NCBI RefSeq assembly: GCF_050306235.1
Contig: NZ_JBLWFH010000009.1
Location: 107,043-171,042 of the forward strand
Reading direction: 5' to 3'
DNA length: 64,000 nucleotides
Origin: Glaciecola sp947496235
GTDB lineage: Bacteria; Pseudomonadota; Gammaproteobacteria; Enterobacterales; Alteromonadaceae
Shown: positions 1 to 9,339 of the stretch, piece by piece
Position numbering within the stretch: the stretch's first letter is position 1
How the letters are laid out: each line of letters begins with the position of its first letter
Position numbers and translations under genes: made by a program
Notes under the pieces: generated by a model
What the model saw: only the letters and a program-made list of their open reading frames with translations
Told to the model about the DNA's origin: nothing
Database searches by the model: none

Positions 1-3000
1 GAAAATGAGACTGTCCAAGCTGAAATAGAACAACAAAAATCCCTCTTTATTCAACAAAGATTTGCGGCCAATTTAGCCGCATTTGAACAATATCTGCCTA
101 ATATTGGTAATTTTTTAAAACACTTCGTGCCTCAAACTACAAGTGTATTTACTAATGCTAACGGTGAACTCAATGTTGTAAACTTTTCCACAGGCAAAGT
201 GCTATATCCATTTCATGTTGATACTGAAATTCAAAATCAAACCAAACATTGGCCATTATCCTCGGTGCTTGTGGATATTGACCCTTCCTCTGAGAGGATT
301 TTTCCCAGTGTAAAACTAGTAGGCCAAGACAACATTTTTCAACAAACTTGTGCGTATACTGAGCAGTTAGAAATGTATGCAAAAACTGCCGACACCCTAG
401 TTGTTTTGGGCTTGGGTAAAGGGCTACATTTGCTCGACCTGTACCAAAAATTACGTCCTAAGTATTTTATTATATATGAAGAAAATCCGCATTTTATTCA
501 TACATCAGCGTTAGCCTTTGATTGGGCTGCTTTTCTAGAATTACTTGCTAAAGATGGTACGGCACTGTTTTTTCAAACTCAGTCCTCGGGACAGACGTTA
601 ACCCAAGATTTAGTTGAATTGGCGAATCATACACAAGCTAATAAAGCGGTTGTTTTTCAGCATTTGCATAATGCTACTTCTGACGAAATTCTGCGCTCAT
701 TGCGAAATCCAGAGATGAAAGATAATTCCCGTGACGCCTATTTGAGTGAGCCGGGCGTTTGGCGTTCTGCAATTAATATACAAGACTGGGAAGTACTGGA
801 AACACCGCCTGAAAAATTGACCAACAACCTTTCGTCATTGGAATATTATTTCAATGATATTTATCAGGTTTTTAAAAACTATAAATCTCAGTATTGGATG
901 CCAATAGTACATAAAACTTCAGGTCAAATAAGTCTGTTTAATGCAATTCACCTGTGTGCCTATACTCCTAACCCAGAACAAGACGCCGTAGCCAGTACAG
1001 AGCAATTTGCCAATTATCCGAATAAAGAGTCACTGGTGATGGGGTATGCAGGGAATAAGCTTACTCACTTTGCGTTTAACCAATTTTACACTCAAATTGG
1101 CGCTGTTATTTCCGGTCAAACAGAGCAACGAGCCGCTTTGCCCCCATCAATTGGAGTACTAATCGCCTTCGGATTGGGCAATGGCTATGTAGCGGAAGCA
1201 CTTTATAATTTGCGCGAAAATGAACACTTTTTTATTAATGAGCCAAACCCAGACTTTTTTTACTGGTCATTGCTGGTGTCAGATTGGCAACAAATTTTTA
1301 AACATAAAGATCAAGGTGACGGGCACGTATATTTAAACATTGGTGAACTAGGCGCCAGTTTGATATCTGAATACAGTTATCAACTCGCATTAATAGGCAA
1401 TCATCAGGTCGCGCAATCCTTTATTTTTCAGGGCTATGCAGCCCAGAATATCGACCTTAAACTCACCGAGTTGCGTAATACCTTTACCAGCTTGTTTGGT
1501 ATTTCTGATAATTTTGATCATTCATTCTATGGCATTCAACATTTTTTGCATTCAGTTGAAACTTCAGTGCCATACATGACAAAAGATGTAACAGGATTAA
1601 GTAAAAAACTTCGTCAACAGCCTGTCTTTATAGTGGGCAATGGTCCATCACTGGACTACAGTATTGAACAAATCAAAGCTTGCCAAGATACAGCTATTAT
1701 CATTAGTTGCGGCACTGCAATAAAATCCTTATACACTCATGGTATCTGCCCAGATTTTCATGCAGAAATTGAGCTCTATAGGGCAAATTATGACTGGATT
1801 ACACAAATTGATGATGCTGACTATTTAAAGCAAATTACGCTGATTAGTGTGGATGGCATTCACCCGGATAATACTCAGTTGTTCAAAGATGTTCTTTTAG
1901 CATTAAAAAATGGCGAAGCCTCTTCCTCAGTGGTTAAATTTTTACGCCCCGAGAATGACTTTGTTTCTCTTAGCGCGGCTTATCCAACGGTATCTAATTT
2001 TGTTTTAAGCTTTTTTGCTCACGCAGGTTTTACAGATATTTATCTTTTTGGCGTCGATTTAGGTTTTAAAGACCCTAATGCCCACCACAGTAAAAACTCA
2101 GCGTACTATCAGCAGGGGAAGGATGTATATAAAGTTTCCGGCCAAGGTAAAGACTTACTGCAAGTGCCAGGTAATTTTAGTCAATCTGTATTTACTAAGT
2201 TTGAATTTAAAATGTCCAAGACCATGTTAGAACAAGTGCTTGGAGATTTTTCCCTAGATTGTTATAACACCTCCGATGGCGCAAAAGTGCAAGGCAGTTA
2301 TCCTCTTCCTATTGAAGATATTTTTGTATTGGCCACACCTGAAGAAAAAGTCAAATCCTTAGAGGCATTTAGAGCCTGTTTTACGCCAATTGAAGCTTCA
2401 TTTAAACAGGATTTTGAAAGCGTTTTTGCTACTGAAGATTTAGTCGCCTTATTGCAAGAACTTGCTGAAAGAACGCCAAAAAACCTGCAGGCAGTTGAGG
2501 AAATTGAAGCCTTATTAAGCGCCTATCAAACCAAATCTATATTAGAGAGCTTCAACACTATGTATTTTAATGTGTTATTTAGCTCGACGGTCAGTTGCTT
2601 CATGGCTGCTTTAATAAAGGTAAAGACCTTACCTGAAGAAAGTGCCATCGCAAACGCTAATCAGATTTTAACAGCATGGCATCAATTTTTAATTAAGGTT
2701 ATCAGCCTGCTTAAACTTCCATCCCCGGTTTGGGATATTAGTGTTGCCTTTGCTGAATTAAGAGAAAAAAAATATCTACAAGCACCCAAATTGCCTTTGT
2801 TAAGTTTTGAACCTAAGCTTACCCAGTTAATAAAACAGGATTGCGGACAGATTCAACTACTAGAAAGAGATGATACTAAGGATCTTGATAAATGTGCTCT
2901 GTACTTAGATAGTCAGGCGCAGTTTACTGAGTTTAAAGTAGCCTATAAACATTGGGATAAAAGTGATTGTTTGTTCGTGACCTCAAACATTGAGATTGCC

Positions 3001-3495
3001 AAGGAAGTTGCAAAAGCGAGCAATACAATAAGTGTGATGCTGGTGGATTATGCTAACTGGTTAGCTTGTGAAAACTTGATTTCAGATTTTAACCAAGGTC
3101 AAATAAGTCTACCCTTAATCCAAGATCTAACACATAATCTGCAAGCTAGATTCGAGCAACGTCATGAATTTGGCGTTTTTGTGCAAAAACCTAGATTTAA
3201 ACTAAATCAGTTTTTTCAGATTTCCTTATCAGACCCTCAGCACCCAGCCAATCATAAATCAGTCGTTTCCTTGCTCGAACTTCTGCAACAGCAGTCTCAA
3301 GTGTTTGCTTTTAAACATTATATCGCAATTCCAAAGCAAAAAATTCAAAGCGGCACAATTCTTGATAAGTTTGGTAGTAGAGGTATATGGCTCAATCGTC
3401 CCATCTTTGCAACAGATGTATTGGACTACGGCTATTTCGCAACTAATATTAATCAAATTGAGCAATGTTTAGAGGAGTTTGCCAAAGGTGTTTGA
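1..3495 (+). CDS. Maf/MptE-like motility accessory factor (flagellin glycosyltransferase family), 5' partial
   Basis: Motility accessory factors of this family are thought to attach nonulosonic acids such as pseudaminic acid to flagellin; the neighbouring pse genes fit that. The frame is open from base 1. The first in-frame start candidate, GTG at 127, has no Shine-Dalgarno, and the codons before it read like protein, so the true start lies upstream of the window. Counting from 127, two similar Rossmann-like segments are visible, near residues 91 (VVLGLGKGLH) and 341 (VLIAFGLGNGY). The DUF115/MptE-like core starts near residue 498 with FIVGNGPSLDYSIEQ. The stop overlaps the pseB start by 8 bases, so the genes are probably co-translated. 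Family assignment is firm; the exact sugar and acceptor are inferred. Confidence 0.85.
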   Translation, partial: ENETVQAEIEQQKSLFIQQRFAANLAAFEQYLPNIGNFLKHFVPQTTSVFTNANGELNVVNFSTGKVLYPFHVDTEIQNQTKHWPLSSVLVDIDPSSERIFPSVKLVGQDNIFQQTCAYTEQLEMYAKTADTLVVLGLGKGLHLLDLYQKLRPKYFIIYEENPHFIHTSALAFDWAAFLELLAKDGTALFFQTQSSGQTLTQDLVELANHTQANKAVVFQHLHNATSDEILRSLRNPEMKDNSRDAYLSEPGVWRSAINIQDWEVLETPPEKLTNNLSSLEYYFNDIYQVFKNYKSQYWMPIVHKTSGQISLFNAIHLCAYTPNPEQDAVASTEQFANYPNKESLVMGYAGNKLTHFAFNQFYTQIGAVISGQTEQRAALPPSIGVLIAFGLGNGYVAEALYNLRENEHFFINEPNPDFFYWSLLVSDWQQIFKHKDQGDGHVYLNIGELGASLISEYSYQLALIGNHQVAQSFIFQGYAAQNIDLKLTELRNTFTSLFGISDNFDHSFYGIQHFLHSVETSVPYMTKDVTGLSKKLRQQPVFIVGNGPSLDYSIEQIKACQDTAIIISCGTAIKSLYTHGICPDFHAEIELYRANYDWITQIDDADYLKQITLISVDGIHPDNTQLFKDVLLALKNGEASSSVVKFLRPENDFVSLSAAYPTVSNFVLSFFAHAGFTDIYLFGVDLGFKDPNAHHSKNSAYYQQGKDVYKVSGQGKDLLQVPGNFSQSVFTKFEFKMSKTMLEQVLGDFSLDCYNTSDGAKVQGSYPLPIEDIFVLATPEEKVKSLEAFRACFTPIEASFKQDFESVFATEDLVALLQELAERTPKNLQAVEEIEALLSAYQTKSILESFNTMYFNVLFSSTVSCFMAALIKVKTLPEESAIANANQILTAWHQFLIKVISLLKLPSPVWDISVAFAELREKKYLQAPKLPLLSFEPKLTQLIKQDCGQIQLLERDDTKDLDKCALYLDSQAQFTEFKVAYKHWDKSDCLFVTSNIEIAKEVAKASNTISVMLVDYANWLACENLISDFNQGQISLPLIQDLTHNLQARFEQRHEFGVFVQKPRFKLNQFFQISLSDPQHPANHKSVVSLLELLQQQSQVFAFKHYIAIPKQKIQSGTILDKFGSRGIWLNRPIFATDVLDYGYFATNINQIEQCLEEFAKGV

Positions 3496-4486
3496 TAACA
3501 AAAGTATTTTAATAACTGGCGGAACTGGGTCTTTTGGCAAACGTTTTATCACCCATATTTTGGCCCATTATCAACCTGCACGTCTCATCGTATTTTCCAG
3601 AGACGAGTTAAAACAGTTTGAAATGCAGCAGCAATTCGATCATCCCTGCATGCGTTATTTTTTGGGCGATGTGAGAGATCGAGAAAGATTGCTCACGGCC
3701 ACCAAGGGCGTGGATTTTGTTGTGCATGCCGCAGCGCTAAAACAAGTGCCGGCCGCTGAGTACAACCCAAATGAATGCATTAAAACCAATATTAATGGCG
3801 CGCAAAACGTAATAGACGCTTGTATTGCTAATCAAATTTCCAAAGTAATCGCACTATCCACTGATAAAGCCGCTAACCCAGTAAACTTATATGGCGCAAC
3901 TAAATTAGCCTCGGATAAATTGTTTGTGGCTGCAAATAACATCGCAGGGGCTAGTGGCACTAGATTTGCGGTTGTACGATATGGCAATGTTGTGGGGTCA
4001 AGAGGATCTGTTGTGCCCTTTTTTAGAGAACTCTTGGCTAAAGGTACTGAAGTTTTACCTGTCACCCATGAAGAAATGACACGTTTTTGGATCACCTTGG
4101 ATGAAGGCGTTTCTTTTGTAATTAAGAACTTTGCCCGTATGCAAGGAGGGGAGATCTTTGTGCCCAAGATTCCATCCATTAATATTGTCGATCTGGTGGA
4201 AGCCATGAGTGGCCACCGAGATTTTAAATTGGTAGGTATTCGTCCGGGCGAAAAATTACATGAAGTCATGGTGCCTGAAGAGATGGCCCATCATTCGATA
4301 GAATTTAGCGATCACTTTGTCATAACGCCAGCCATTAAGTTTTTTGATAATTCGGTAGACTATTTTCAAAATAAGCTATTAGAGAGAGGAACCCAGGTTT
4401 CTGATAAATTCGAATATCATTCAGGTACCAATCCACACTTTTTAACTGTAGAAGAACTCGTTGAGTTAGATAAAAATACCTTATGA
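3488..4486 (+). CDS. pseB: UDP-N-acetylglucosamine 4,6-dehydratase (inverting), PseB
   Basis: PseB carries out the first step of CMP-pseudaminic acid synthesis, converting UDP-GlcNAc to the 4-keto-6-deoxy-L-arabino sugar in the cytoplasm. The 332-residue protein is a short-chain dehydrogenase: the NAD(P)-binding GGTGSFG lies near residue 10 and the catalytic STDKA ... YGATK near residue 125, both typical of PseB. A longer frame begins with TTG at 3479, but AGGAG at 3473-3477 is only 1 base from that codon and 10 bases from GTG at 3488. Starting at 3488 also gives the usual N-terminus MFDNKSILITGG, so 3488 is chosen. It overlaps the upstream Maf-like gene by 8 bases and pseC by 4 (ATGA), forming one operon. 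Confidence 0.93.
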   Translation: MFDNKSILITGGTGSFGKRFITHILAHYQPARLIVFSRDELKQFEMQQQFDHPCMRYFLGDVRDRERLLTATKGVDFVVHAAALKQVPAAEYNPNECIKTNINGAQNVIDACIANQISKVIALSTDKAANPVNLYGATKLASDKLFVAANNIAGASGTRFAVVRYGNVVGSRGSVVPFFRELLAKGTEVLPVTHEEMTRFWITLDEGVSFVIKNFARMQGGEIFVPKIPSINIVDLVEAMSGHRDFKLVGIRPGEKLHEVMVPEEMAHHSIEFSDHFVITPAIKFFDNSVDYFQNKLLERGTQVSDKFEYHSGTNPHFLTVEELVELDKNTL

Positions 4487-5658
4487 TCCCTTATGGAAAG
4501 CACAAAATAGACCCGCAAGACATAGCCACAGTGGTGGATGTGTTAGAGAACCAGTTTATTACTCAAGGCAAAATGGTTCCAGCTTTCGAGGAAGCCCTGT
4601 GCCAATACACAGGCGCTGAACATTGTATTGCGGTGAATTCAGGTACATCAGGCTTACATGTGGCATGTTTAAGTTTAGGTATAGGCCAAGGGGATTTGGT
4701 ATGGACTTCACCAAACTCTTTTGCAGCATCAGCCAATTGTGCTCGCTATTGTGGTGCTGATGTAGATTTTGTGGACATAGATCCCGACACTCGCAATATA
4801 TCTCTGCAAAAGTTAAAGCTAAAGCTCGAACGAGCAGCAAATACCCAAACTTTACCCAAAGCCATAGTGGTAGTGCATTTTGCAGGCATGAGTAATGATA
4901 TGCAGCAGCTTCATGCCTTATGTCAAAAATATGCAGTTGCTATTATCGAAGATGCAGCACATGCATTGGGAGCCACTTATCTTGATTCAAAGGTGGGTAG
5001 CTGTGCTTATTCTGATTTTTGTGTATTAAGTTTCCATCCAGTGAAAACAATTACCACAGCAGAAGGTGGCGCTGTATTAACCAATAACGCTGAATTAGCT
5101 AAGCAAGCCACGCTATTTGCCAAGCATGGCATTACCCGAAATCCTGATTGGATGCAGCCTCATTCAGAAGGGAGTTGGTTCTATCAGCAATTGGAGTTGG
5201 GATACAATTTTAGACTCAGTGATATTCATGCGGCTTTGGGCATCAGTCAATTAAAACGAATCGATAGTTTTGTTAGCGCTCGGGTTAAAGTGGCAAAAAA
5301 CTATGCGAAGTTGTTGGGCGACTTACCCATTAAATTGCCTAACATGGAACAAGCTGATAGTTCGGCTTGGCATTTATACAGCATACAAGTTGCACATGAG
5401 CATAGATTACCGCTGTATAATTATTTACTAGCGAATGGAATAGGGGTAAATGTACATTATATTCCCATCCATTATCACCCTTATTATCAAGCACTTGGAT
5501 TTTTTAAAGGTGATTTTCCCGTAGCCGAAAATTATTATCACGGGGCAATTAGTTTACCCATCTTTGTTGATTTAACTGACGACCAACAACAAAAGGTCTC
5601 AAGTTTGATTTCGGACTTTTTTGTCAACCAGTCTCAAACAGATGATCAAGCTTCATGA
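4483..5658 (+). CDS. pseC: UDP-4-amino-4,6-dideoxy-N-acetyl-beta-L-altrosamine transaminase, PseC
   Basis: PseC is the PLP- and glutamate-dependent aminotransferase that acts on the PseB product. The 391-residue protein is a DegT/DnrJ/EryC1-type fold-I enzyme. The cofactor-pocket NSGTSGLHVA lies near residue 52, EDAAHALGA near 160, and the Schiff-base lysine is within SFHPVKTITTAEGG. The conserved HYIPIHYHPYY stretch near residue 325 is typical of this family. The start ATG at 4483 overlaps the pseB stop as ATGA, and its own stop overlaps pseF in the same way, so pseBCF look translationally coupled. Confidence 0.93.
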   Translation: MIPYGKHKIDPQDIATVVDVLENQFITQGKMVPAFEEALCQYTGAEHCIAVNSGTSGLHVACLSLGIGQGDLVWTSPNSFAASANCARYCGADVDFVDIDPDTRNISLQKLKLKLERAANTQTLPKAIVVVHFAGMSNDMQQLHALCQKYAVAIIEDAAHALGATYLDSKVGSCAYSDFCVLSFHPVKTITTAEGGAVLTNNAELAKQATLFAKHGITRNPDWMQPHSEGSWFYQQLELGYNFRLSDIHAALGISQLKRIDSFVSARVKVAKNYAKLLGDLPIKLPNMEQADSSAWHLYSIQVAHEHRLPLYNYLLANGIGVNVHYIPIHYHPYYQALGFFKGDFPVAENYYHGAISLPIFVDLTDDQQQKVSSLISDFFVNQSQTDDQAS

Positions 5659-6338
5659 GCTATTGTATAATTCCAGCGCGCGGTGGAAGTAAGCGTATCC
5701 CTCGTAAAAATATAAAGTCATTTCTTGGCAAACCTTTAATAAGTTACTCGATTAATGCAGCGCTGAGCAGTCAATCAATTGAAAAAATTATAGTGACCAC
5801 AGATGATGAAGAAATTGCTGAGGTAGCTTTGGCTAATGGTGCTGATCAGATTATTTGGCGAAATGCCCAATTAAGCGATGACTTCGCCACCACCGCGGAT
5901 GTTATTCAAGATGCTATTAAGCAATGCGCGTTAACAGATGATAGTTTGGTTTGTTGTCTCTATGCTACTGCTCCCTTAGTGGATAACAAAAATATTGATC
6001 TTGCCCAAAAAATCGTTGCGTCTGACCGCCATATACATTACAGCTTTTGTGCGACTGCTTTTGAATTTCCAGTGCAAAGAGGTTTTGTAGTAGAAGCGGA
6101 AGGTCTCGAGATGCTATTCCCTGAGTTCATGCAAACAAGATCTCAAGATTTACCTGAGGTTTACCATGATGCTGGTCAGTTTTATTGGGCAAGGGCGAGA
6201 ACATGGTTGAACGCCAGCCCAATTTTTAGTAACCACTCTCATCCCATCATAATTCCCAGTTATTTGGTCCAAGACATCGATACCCAAGATGATTGGCAAC
6301 AAGCTGAATTTAAATATCAATATTATATTCAGCGTTAG
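5655..6338 (+). CDS. pseF: Pseudaminic acid cytidylyltransferase, PseF
   Basis: PseF activates pseudaminic acid with CTP to give the CMP-sugar donor used for flagellin glycosylation. The 227-residue protein has the CMP-sugar synthetase signature ARGGSKRIPRKNIK at the N-terminus and the YHDAGQFYWA motif near residue 175 common in PseF/NeuA-like enzymes. A related sialic or legionaminic acid specificity cannot be excluded from sequence alone, but pseB and pseC directly upstream make pseudaminate most likely. The ATG overlaps the pseC stop (ATGA). No pseG, pseH or pseI follows; the next gene is the regulator flrA after a 240-bp gap. Confidence 0.88.
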   Translation: MSYCIIPARGGSKRIPRKNIKSFLGKPLISYSINAALSSQSIEKIIVTTDDEEIAEVALANGADQIIWRNAQLSDDFATTADVIQDAIKQCALTDDSLVCCLYATAPLVDNKNIDLAQKIVASDRHIHYSFCATAFEFPVQRGFVVEAEGLEMLFPEFMQTRSQDLPEVYHDAGQFYWARARTWLNASPIFSNHSHPIIIPSYLVQDIDTQDDWQQAEFKYQYYIQR

Positions 6339-6578
6339 TTACAAATATCTTTGCCCTAATCTTTGGAGTTTGGAATAAAAAACTAGCAAAGGAATAATTT
6401 TCTCGCTATTAAATTGCCAATTTTATTCAAAAATTCCACTGAATCGTTTAAAAAATGCACATTTGTGACCTATAATCCCGTTATTGACGCCATTTATAGA
6501 TAAAATTGTGTGTTTTTAAACGGTTGATTTGATAGTATCCAATTAATTCTGAGTGACTAAAAAAGAAATAATATTGCC
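6339..6578 (+). promoter_or_regulatory. pseF-flrA intergenic region with candidate sigma70 promoter
   Basis: This AT-rich 240-bp gap separates the glycosylation genes from the flagellar master regulator. A perfect TATAAT lies at 6471-6476 with TTTAAA (6447-6452) 18 bases upstream as a weak -35. That fits a sigma70-type promoter for flrA, as expected for a class I gene. No -24/-12 element was found. No convincing T-tailed terminator was seen after pseF. Confidence 0.35.
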
Positions 6579-8045
6579 ATGAGTGAGATTTTAATAGTTA
6601 GTGACAACCAAGATCGTATTGATACCTTATCTATCATATTAACGTTTTTGGGTGAAAACAGCAGCGCAACTAACTATCAAGATTGTATCAATAAAATCAG
6701 TAGTAAAGATGTTTTAAGCGCTATTTTAATTGATGGAGAAATGCCTGAATTGGCGGAAGATATTATTCAACAATTCCCTGACCGCCCATTTATCAATATA
6801 GGCTTTCAACTCAGTGGTGATAAAGAATTTAAAAATTTAATTGGTTCTTTATTTGAGCCCATTACCTACCCAAGTTTTACTGAGCTATTGCGAAAAAGTG
6901 AAGACTATTTCACTGCAAACCGTCCTATTTCAACACTAGTGTCGGGCAAAACTAAACTGTTCAGATCCTTAGTAGGGAACAGTCGTGGTATTACAGAAGT
7001 TCGTGATTTGATTGAGCAAGTAGCGCCAGTAGAAGCAAATGTACTAGTGCTTGGTGAATCAGGTACTGGTAAAGAAGTTATTGCACGAAATATTCACTAT
7101 ATGTCAAAACGCCGCAAAGGCCCTTTTGTTCCGGTGAACTGTGGGGCTATTCCAGGTGAATTGCTTGAAAGTGAGCTTTTTGGTCATGAAAAAGGTGCTT
7201 TCACAGGGGCGATTAGCGCCCGTAAAGGTCGTTTTGAATTGGCCGAAGGCGGCACCTTATTTCTCGATGAAATAGGGGACATGCCCTTGCAAATGCAAGT
7301 CAAATTATTGCGAGTGTTGCAAGAGCGAATATTTGAGCGCGTAGGCGGAAATAAAACCATGCAATGTGATGTTCGCATTGTGGCGGCAACTCACCGTAAT
7401 CTAGAATCTATGATTGCAGAAGGCAAATTTAGGGAAGATTTATTTTATCGTTTAAATGTGTTTCCTATTGAATCGCCAGCCTTACGTGAGCGTGCGCAAG
7501 ATATTCCGCTTTTATTACAAGAGTTAGCATCGCGTTTAGAAGGTGCTCGCCAAGCCAGTGTGAAATTCACTCAAAACGCCATGAAGTCTCTGATGTTGCA
7601 TGATTGGCCAGGAAACGTAAGGGAATTGTCTAACTTGGTGGAGCGTTTGTCTATTTTACATCCAAGCAAAGTGATAGATACTCAACACTTGCCTCACAAA
7701 TATCAATATGACGAAGAAGGCAATTCTCAAGAGCATGCTGTGCCTAACGATGCTAATGAACGTGATGCAATTAACGCTATGTTCAGATATGCAGAGAATA
7801 ATCCACTGTCTTCTGATTCCGATATCAGTCAACCTATGGCAACAGACACTGAACTTCCTTCAGATGGCGTAAATTTGAAAGAGTATTTGTCTGATTTAGA
7901 AATTAGTCTAATTAAACAAGCGCTGGATAAACAGGATTGGGTTGTTGCTAGAGCTGCAGATCAACTTGGGATGCGAAGAACCACGCTAGTTGAAAAAATG
8001 CGCAAATATGATATCAACCGTCAAAAAGAACCCGACAACGGTTAA
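6579..8045 (+). CDS. flrA: Sigma54-dependent flagellar master regulator FlrA/FleQ
   Basis: FlrA/FleQ is the class I enhancer-binding activator that turns on sigma54 flagellar operons. The 488-residue protein has a degenerate receiver-like N-terminal domain (about 1-120), a central AAA+ domain with Walker A GESGTGKE near residue 157 and the sigma54-contacting GAFTGA loop near 206, and a C-terminal Fis-type helix-turn-helix (about 445-480, ARAADQLGMRRTTLVEKM). Length and architecture match the family. It stands alone, with flrBC 124 bp downstream behind their own sigma54 promoter. FleQ relatives bind c-di-GMP and an FlhG-type ATPase; that is family knowledge, not shown here. Confidence 0.95.
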   Translation: MSEILIVSDNQDRIDTLSIILTFLGENSSATNYQDCINKISSKDVLSAILIDGEMPELAEDIIQQFPDRPFINIGFQLSGDKEFKNLIGSLFEPITYPSFTELLRKSEDYFTANRPISTLVSGKTKLFRSLVGNSRGITEVRDLIEQVAPVEANVLVLGESGTGKEVIARNIHYMSKRRKGPFVPVNCGAIPGELLESELFGHEKGAFTGAISARKGRFELAEGGTLFLDEIGDMPLQMQVKLLRVLQERIFERVGGNKTMQCDVRIVAATHRNLESMIAEGKFREDLFYRLNVFPIESPALRERAQDIPLLLQELASRLEGARQASVKFTQNAMKSLMLHDWPGNVRELSNLVERLSILHPSKVIDTQHLPHKYQYDEEGNSQEHAVPNDANERDAINAMFRYAENNPLSSDSDISQPMATDTELPSDGVNLKEYLSDLEISLIKQALDKQDWVVARAADQLGMRRTTLVEKMRKYDINRQKEPDNG

Positions 8046-8117
8046 TCTTAAGACGGCTATTTGACGCTTCATAAATATTTATTGTGTAACTAGCTGAAAA
8101 TTAAGAATAATTATCAT

Positions 8118-8133
8118 TGGCATAATGAATGCA
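8118..8133 (+). promoter_or_regulatory. Sigma54 (-24/-12) promoter for flrBC
   Basis: The sequence TGGCATAATGAATGCA carries the invariant GG at 8119-8120 and GC at 8131-8132 with exact 12-base spacing. It starts 52 bases upstream of the flrB start. FlrA-dependent sigma54 control of flrBC is the known arrangement in polar-flagellum cascades. Confidence 0.8.
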
Positions 8134-8169
8134 TTAGTCTATTCAACAAAAGAATAGGTAGTGTTTTTT

Positions 8170-9339
8170 ATGTCGTTAAGCGTCACAAAATCTAGAGTCA
8201 CCGAAAACCAAGAGACAAGAGCAAGCTTAAGTCTTGGTGAGCAAATGCCACCAAATGTAAGCCATCTAACGTCTAATCATCAGTTAAAACTGAGTAAAGA
8301 TCAAAACAGACTATCTCACTTGCTTTCAGTTATGCCAGCAGGTGTTCTTGTGATTGATCATAAAGGTAAGGTTTCGTTAGCGAATAATCAGGCAAAGCTG
8401 CTATTAGAAGAGCCATTGATTGGTAAACTGTGGCGTGAAGTGATTCAACGTGCATTTGCTCCGAAAGCCGATGATGGGCATGAAGTGAGCATGCGAAACG
8501 GCAAAAGGGTTAAAATAGACATATCGCCTTTGACTGAAGAAAAAGGTCAATTAGTGGTGATTACTGACTTGACTGAAACCCGTGCGTTACAAAATAGAGT
8601 CAGTCATATGCAACGACTTTCTTCGTTAGGAAAGATGGTTGCTTCATTAGCACATCAAGTGAGAACCCCATTAAGCGCAGCGCTTTTGTATGCTGAAAAC
8701 TTAAAAAGCATTTGTGACAATGATGCGTTAGCCGAGAGATTTTCCGATAAATTGCTTTCTCGTTTGCATGATTTAGAGTCCCAAGTAAATGACATGTTGT
8801 TGTTTGCCAAAAGTGGCGATAATCAAATAGCAAAACCTATGACATCAAAAGATGTTGAAACCAGTGCCTGTGCACAAGTTGAAGCACAGTTTGTGGCGGC
8901 TAATGTGAGCTTTAATCAACAAAACTTGTCTGAATCTTCATTCATTCTTGCCAATGCCAGTGCATTAGATGGCGCCTTGGGTAACCTTCTACACAATGCG
9001 CTTCATGCGGTTTCAGAAGTAGACAACCCTCAAGTCTGTTTATGCATTCAGCAAGCAACTGTGAATGCGCTGCCTCATATTGAATTTAAGGTTACCGATA
9101 ATGGCAAAGGCTTAGGTAACTGTGAGGCACAAAAATTATTCGAACCCTTTTTTACCACCAAGTCGCAAGGTACTGGTCTGGGATTGGCGGTAGTAAACAC
9201 AGTAGCAAAAGCCCATAAAGGTTTTGTTAATTGTGGCAACAATGAATCCGGCGGCGCTTGGTTTAGCATCTACATTCCTATGTATGATGCAAACAAAACT
9301 GAACAAACTTTAGGAGAAGCAGAACGTGAGCAAAACTAA
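8170..9339 (+). CDS. flrB: Flagellar sensor histidine kinase FlrB/FleS
   Basis: FlrB is the soluble histidine kinase that phosphorylates FlrC to switch on class III flagellar genes. The 389-residue protein has a PAS-like domain (about 45-130, MPAGVLVIDHKGKVSLANN), an H-box SLAHQVRTPLS with the phospho-acceptor His near residue 162, and an HATPase domain with DNGKGLG and GTGLGLAVV near residue 334. No membrane segment is visible. A GTG at 8161 extends the frame by three codons, but AGGT at 8156-8159 fits ATG at 8170 (10 bases) and is too close to the GTG. It overlaps flrC by 14 bases. Confidence 0.92.
   Translation: MSLSVTKSRVTENQETRASLSLGEQMPPNVSHLTSNHQLKLSKDQNRLSHLLSVMPAGVLVIDHKGKVSLANNQAKLLLEEPLIGKLWREVIQRAFAPKADDGHEVSMRNGKRVKIDISPLTEEKGQLVVITDLTETRALQNRVSHMQRLSSLGKMVASLAHQVRTPLSAALLYAENLKSICDNDALAERFSDKLLSRLHDLESQVNDMLLFAKSGDNQIAKPMTSKDVETSACAQVEAQFVAANVSFNQQNLSESSFILANASALDGALGNLLHNALHAVSEVDNPQVCLCIQQATVNALPHIEFKVTDNGKGLGNCEAQKLFEPFFTTKSQGTGLGLAVVNTVAKAHKGFVNCGNNESGGAWFSIYIPMYDANKTEQTLGEAEREQN

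Noticed and set aside
3832..4269. 145-codon minus-strand ORF opposite pseB
   Set aside because: Shadow of a well-conserved gene; no domain, no independent start signal.
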